In this document: positions 60,572 through 64,000 of the stretch, in pieces
How the letters are laid out: every line of letters starts with the position of its first letter
Position numbering within the stretch: position 1 is the stretch's first letter
Made by a program: the position numbers and the translations under genes
Notes under the pieces: model-generated
Databases searched by the model: none
What the model saw: only the letters and a program-made list of their open reading frames with translations
Told to the model about the DNA's origin: nothing
Assembly (NCBI RefSeq): GCF_016758255.1
Contig: NZ_QYAD01000001.1
Span: 620,001-684,000 of the forward strand
Origin: Leucobacter chromiireducens subsp. chromiireducens
Lineage (GTDB): Bacteria; Actinomycetota; Actinomycetes; Actinomycetales; Microbacteriaceae
Direction: 5' to 3'
Length of the DNA: 64,000 nt

Positions 60572-63500
60572 ATGAGACACCATCGAGCCCATCAGTCGTT
60601 CCAGCCGAGCGCGCATCGCAGGATGCGCCGTCGGCCGTTCGAAGGCAGCGTGTTCCGTGGGGGCGGTGGGACCCTCAGGGGTGGCGCGGCACTGCTTGCG
60701 GCAGTCGCGCTCCTGTTCCCCGCGTTCACGTCGCCGGCGTTCGCTGAAGAACTCGCCCCGGCTGCCGATTCCGCGCTGACTGCGCAGGCGGCGCCAGCGG
60801 CAGCAGACGCTGCTGCAGAGCCAGCCCCCGCACCGCAGGAGGCGGCCCCAGAAGTGACCCCAGCGCCGACCCCAACGCCGGAACCGGCACCGGCCCCGGA
60901 ACCCGCTCCCGTCGTTGAGCCAGCGCCTGCGCCGGCCCCTGCGCCAGAACCCGCTCCTGCGCCGGTCGCAGCGCCGGAGCCTGCCGCCGAGCCGGCGCCA
61001 GCGGCTGAGGTCGCTCCGAGCCCAGCTCCGGCTGCGGAACAGGCCCCCGCTGCGCCCACGGCGAGAGCGGCTGCCCCCGAAGCTCAGACGCTGGGGAACG
61101 GAGGTCCGAAGAAGGACAAAGTGACGCTCTGTCACGCAACGAAGTCGCAGAAGAACCCGTGGGTGTCGATCAAGATTGCGCCCGATGGCGCGGCGAACGG
61201 GCACGCAGGGAGCCATCACCAGGATGGCCGCGACATCATCCCGCCGTTCGAGTACACGGAACGGGGCGTCACGCTGCAGTTCCCCGGACAGAACTGGAAT
61301 GCTGAGGGCCAGGCGATCTACAACGCGGGCTGCAATAACCCGCCGCCCCAGGTGGATCCCGCGCCGTCGGTGACGTTGACGCCGGGGGAGTGTGTTGCTG
61401 ATCAGCAGTACCCGCCAGTTGTGGCACTGTTCGCGAACTTGGTTTCGGGTCAGCCGTACAGCTACAAGGTGAACGGTGGCAGCGTGCAGACGTTCACCGC
61501 GAGCGGTGCAACGGAAAGCGTCTCGCTCGGTGCGAGCGCCGTCGCTGAGATCACCGTCGAGGTGTGGGGCACCGACGAGCGGGCCGCAAGCGGCACCGTT
61601 TCTCGCGACCTGACCGTCGAGCGGTGCGCGCCGCCGGAGGACGTGAAGGTGACGCTGTGCCACGCGACGGAGTCGGATACGAACCCGTGGAACAAGATCA
61701 CGGTGTCCGCGGAGGCTGCGTACAACGGGCACCGGGGTGCATCGCATCACGATGGGCGCGACATCATCCCGCCGTTCGAGGCGATGATTGCGGGCGCGAT
61801 GGTGACGTTCGATGGTCAGAACTGGGATGAGGCCGGGCAGGCGATCTTCAACAACAACTGCGAGAACGTTCCGCCGCAGGTGGATCCCGATCCCGCGTTG
61901 CTGATCTCCGCCGGTGACTGCCCGGTCGCAGGCGGCTTCGCGCCTGTGACCATCGCGCTCTCCGAGCTCGTGGTGGGAGAGCCGTACACCGTCGAAGTTG
62001 ACGGTGTCGGCATCGCCGAGACGAGCCCGATGGAGTTCGTTGCTGACGCAGCCGCCCACAGCATCACCGTCACCCCGAATGAGGAAGGGACGCTTCTCGT
62101 CACCGTTCAGGGCACAGGCGAGCACGCCGGTGACAGCGCTGAAGCGACGATCGAGGTGAGCGAGTGTCCCGAGCCTGAGGCTCCCACGCTGTATCTCGAG
62201 GTGGATCAGTGCACCGAGTTTGGGGCAGGGGTTCCCCAGACGCTCCTCGCCCAGCTGGGCGGCCTGGTCGCAGGTGTTGACTACACCGTGACTGTCCGAT
62301 CCGGGAGCGCTACGCCGTACCTGAGCCGCACCGTGCAGGCGGGTGAGGGCTCGACCCTCGACGTCTCGCTTGACGTCGCCGGCGCTGGCACCTACACCGT
62401 TACGGTGAGCGTGGGTGACGCATCAGTGACCCGTGAGGTGACGATCAACCCCTGTCCCGCAGGTTCGTACGACCTGTCACTCGTGAAGACCGCGAGCGTC
62501 GGCGAGGACGGCGCGGTTGCCGAACTGGGGGACACGATCCACTACACGCTCGCCGTGGCGAATGCTGGCCCGGACGCGGCGCTCAACCCGGTAGTCACCG
62601 ACGAGGTGCCCGCGGGGCTGACTCCGGTCGCAGGGTCTGAGAGCGCGAGCGAAGGATGGACCGTGTCGATCTCGGGCAACACCGTGACCGCAAGCTTCGA
62701 GGGGGCCTTCGATGGCGAAGCCACCATCTCCTTCGATGTGACGGTCACAGCGGCACCCGCGAGCGGTGAGGTGACCAACCAGGCCTGCGTCGCCGCAGAC
62801 GGTGCCGCAGAGCCTGAGCCAGAGCCGGGTGACGCTCCTCAGGTCGACAGCGTAAGTACGCTGCATGCCGTTCTGGCGGGTGATGAGGCCCCCGGCGGTG
62901 GGGACAGCACCCCCGGCAATGATTGCGGGTCTGCAACCACCGAGATCCGTGCGGTGAGCGTCGCTGGCAATGCCGTCTGCATCAACGACACCCCGTGGTT
63001 CACCTACAACGTCACGCCGAGCGGCACCGCGGACACCGCGACCCTGCCGATCGTCATGATCTGGTGGACGCCGGAGGCATTCGCAAACCGTGATCCTTCG
63101 ATCCCGGCGAACAATCCGGCGGCGATCTTGGCCAATGGTGCCTCCCAGGTGGATCCGATCGCATATCCGGTCGGGTGGCAGAGCGGCGACGCGGTGACCG
63201 GCAAGATGCTGTGGCCGGGCGCCACGATCGACGCGAACGGGAACCCGACCGGCTGGCCCGGCTGGAGCCTCGGAAGTGATGGCGTGTGGGTCCTTGACCC
63301 GAGCGCACCGCACTACGACCTCCGCGCCGAGGCAATCGTCGAGATCAGGATCAACCCCACGGCCAACGAGGCCACGGTGTACCCGCCGGCAACGCCGAAC
63401 TGCTCGGCACAGCCTCCGGTCACCCCGGAGCCTCCGGTCACGCCAGAACCGCCGACCACCCCCGGTGGTGTGGTTCCCGGTGTTGCGCCCCGAGCGCTTC

Positions 63501-63649
63501 CGGCAGCGATGCCGCCTGTGCACGCGGAGCTCGCGAAGACCGGTGTCTCCGAGAGCGGATCTGAGCAGCTTGGAATGATCGGGCTGGGCCTGCTCCTCGG
63601 TGGGACCTTCGTCTGGACGCTAAGTCGCCGCAGGAAGACAGCCGAGTAG
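60572..63649 (+). CDS. LAXTG-anchored surface protein with tandem CHAT-type repeats and a DUF11 domain
   Basis: 1025 residues from ATG 60572, after GGAGAAG. A long Arg-rich n-region (about 40 residues) precedes a Sec signal ending PAFA at about 64. Then come a Pro/Ala linker (about 75-170), and two near-copies of a 72-residue unit at about 183-254 and 358-430. Each starts VTLCHAT and holds GRDIIPPFE and QNW. Ig-like beta regions follow, then a DUF11-type domain (about 633-735, LGDTIHYTLAVANAGPDAAL). A late region holds CINDTPWFTYNVTP. The C-terminus has LAKTG at about 987-991, a membrane helix and RRRKTAE, a LAXTG sorting signal. It is probably a wall-anchored adhesin-like protein. No sortase is nearby. 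Confidence 0.85.
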   Translation: MRHHRAHQSFQPSAHRRMRRRPFEGSVFRGGGGTLRGGAALLAAVALLFPAFTSPAFAEELAPAADSALTAQAAPAAADAAAEPAPAPQEAAPEVTPAPTPTPEPAPAPEPAPVVEPAPAPAPAPEPAPAPVAAPEPAAEPAPAAEVAPSPAPAAEQAPAAPTARAAAPEAQTLGNGGPKKDKVTLCHATKSQKNPWVSIKIAPDGAANGHAGSHHQDGRDIIPPFEYTERGVTLQFPGQNWNAEGQAIYNAGCNNPPPQVDPAPSVTLTPGECVADQQYPPVVALFANLVSGQPYSYKVNGGSVQTFTASGATESVSLGASAVAEITVEVWGTDERAASGTVSRDLTVERCAPPEDVKVTLCHATESDTNPWNKITVSAEAAYNGHRGASHHDGRDIIPPFEAMIAGAMVTFDGQNWDEAGQAIFNNNCENVPPQVDPDPALLISAGDCPVAGGFAPVTIALSELVVGEPYTVEVDGVGIAETSPMEFVADAAAHSITVTPNEEGTLLVTVQGTGEHAGDSAEATIEVSECPEPEAPTLYLEVDQCTEFGAGVPQTLLAQLGGLVAGVDYTVTVRSGSATPYLSRTVQAGEGSTLDVSLDVAGAGTYTVTVSVGDASVTREVTINPCPAGSYDLSLVKTASVGEDGAVAELGDTIHYTLAVANAGPDAALNPVVTDEVPAGLTPVAGSESASEGWTVSISGNTVTASFEGAFDGEATISFDVTVTAAPASGEVTNQACVAADGAAEPEPEPGDAPQVDSVSTLHAVLAGDEAPGGGDSTPGNDCGSATTEIRAVSVAGNAVCINDTPWFTYNVTPSGTADTATLPIVMIWWTPEAFANRDPSIPANNPAAILANGASQVDPIAYPVGWQSGDAVTGKMLWPGATIDANGNPTGWPGWSLGSDGVWVLDPSAPHYDLRAEAIVEIRINPTANEATVYPPATPNCSAQPPVTPEPPVTPEPPTTPGGVVPGVAPRALPAAMPPVHAELAKTGVSESGSEQLGMIGLGLLLGGTFVWTLSRRRKTAE
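61117..61863 (+). repeat. Two CHAT-type repeat units
   Basis: Two coding copies lie in the surface protein, the first near 61117-61335 and the second near 61643-61863, separated by an Ig-like segment. They share VTLCHAT, NGHxGxxHHDGRDIIPPFE, the GQNW pair and a closing Cys. The Cys in CHAT and the closing Cys could form a disulfide in each unit. Confidence 0.8.
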
Positions 63650-63663
63650 AGGAGGGTGAGCAG

Positions 63664-63701
63664 CCTCGGCCCCGCGGGAGTATCGCCTCGCGGGGCCGAG
63701 G
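63664..63701 (+). terminator. Surface-protein terminator
   Basis: CCTCGGCCCCGCG and CGCGGGGCCGAGG form a 13-bp perfect stem with a 12-nt loop, followed by TGTGTCTGT. Confidence 0.85.
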
Positions 63702-63835
63702 TGTGTCTGTCGGGGCTGTTCGCTGAAAAGATGTTTCCCTGGTCGAATCGGCGTTTCGCGAAGCTGGCGAGCGGGTGTACGCTGTGTGTCAGGCAGGTGC
63801 GACACGCCAGGGATGCAGTGTTTTAGGCCCCTGAT

Positions 63836-63865
63836 TTGCGTGCCTGGGTTGAATCAGCATAGTAT
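63836..63865 (+). promoter_or_regulatory. tRNA-Glu promoter
   Basis: -35 TTGCGT (63836-63841) and -10 TAGTAT (63860-63865) with an 18-nt spacer, about 38 bp before the tRNA. Confidence 0.5.
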
Positions 63866-63902
63866 TTCATCTCGGTAGCAAGCGGAAATAAAAAGCCGCT
63901 TC

Positions 63903-63975
63903 GGCCCCATCGTTTAGCGGCCTAGGACACCGCCCTTTCACGGCGGCAGCACGGGTTCGAATCCCGTTGGGGTCA
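63903..63975 (+). tRNA. tRNA-Glu (anticodon TTC)
   Basis: Acceptor GGCCCCA pairs with TGGGGTC (one G-U). The anticodon stem CCGCC/GGCGG holds loop CTTTCAC with TTC, and the T arm is ACGGG/CCCGT. CCA is not encoded. Confidence 0.96.
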
Positions 63976-64000
63976 CTAATACCGAATATAATTGAATAAC

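Larger units (their letters stand above)
63650..63902. other. Intergenic, surface protein to tRNA-Glu
   Basis: Apart from the terminator and the tRNA promoter described separately, I see no gene or fold here. Confidence 0.5.

Noticed and set aside
60461..62125. 554-residue minus-strand frame across the surface protein
   Set aside because: Mirror of a Pro/Ala-rich and repeated coding region; no motif.
1..64000. CRISPR arrays, insertion sequences, prophage genes, att sites or rRNA
   Set aside because: No evenly spaced short repeats, transposase or integrase motifs, phage structural genes or rRNA sequence were seen in the window.

Overview
The window is high-GC DNA from an actinobacterium. It has mycothiol synthase (mshD), a GlnR-type orphan response regulator, a DUF3073 gene, a PHO-box-controlled pst operon and many leaderless-type promoters. 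The small membrane and effector-domain genes look most like Microbacteriaceae (possibly Leucobacter or a relative). That family-level assignment is inference from gene content, not a measured placement.

Layout. 1-5719: the 3' part of galU, a GNAT acetyltransferase, a coiled-coil membrane protein, tRNA-Ala(CGC), a LysE exporter, a MocR-type regulator, tRNA-Lys(TTT) and a conserved protein of unknown function. 5720-17114: a gene-free structured stretch, an APC permease, and the phosphate block on the minus strand. In transcription order the block is glnR, mshD, ppk, a Nudix/phosphohistidine-phosphatase fusion (all four with overlapping ends), then pstS, pstC, pstA, pstB under a PHO box. 17260-28449: small membrane proteins, ygfZ, gpmA, DUF3073, a secreted beta-fold protein, DUF445, then an RND pump with a very long acidic tail joined without a gap to a DEAD-box helicase. 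28469-31949: a TetR regulator divergent from an MFS-MBL-isochorismatase operon, with twin operator-like repeats between them. 32184-38824: acyl-CoA oxidase, proline iminopeptidase, zinc metallopeptidase, a LysR-effector-like protein, an alkyltransferase-like protein, a VIT transporter and a tiny LPXTG-like wall protein. 38799-42311: an ABC-F protein, SRPBCC, ASCH and a small conserved protein. 42355-44860: an arsenic operon (acr3, an ArsR-ArsC fusion, a second arsC). 45023-51706: an LLM oxidoreductase, a MacB-type ABC exporter, two aminopeptidases (M17 and M18) and a small unknown. 51725-60327: a catabolic cluster made of a two-module Lrp regulator, an MHS transporter, a YtcJ-type amidohydrolase, a ThDP-dependent enzyme, a D-2-hydroxyacid dehydrogenase and an M20 amidohydrolase. 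60572-63975: a large LAXTG-anchored surface protein and tRNA-Glu(TTC).

How the genes work together. The strongest functional unit is the nitrogen/phosphate block: GlnR, mycothiol synthesis, polyphosphate synthesis and phosphate uptake lie head to tail. The 51.7-60.3 kb cluster looks like a complete uptake and degradation route for an unidentified amide- or amino-acid-derived substrate and is the best candidate for an undescribed system. A window-wide pattern also stands out: fifteen transcription units have a TANNNT-like -10 box exactly 6-7 nt before the start codon, which implies leaderless mRNAs and fixes several start codons. Several transcription units end in unusually long, near-perfect palindromic hairpins.
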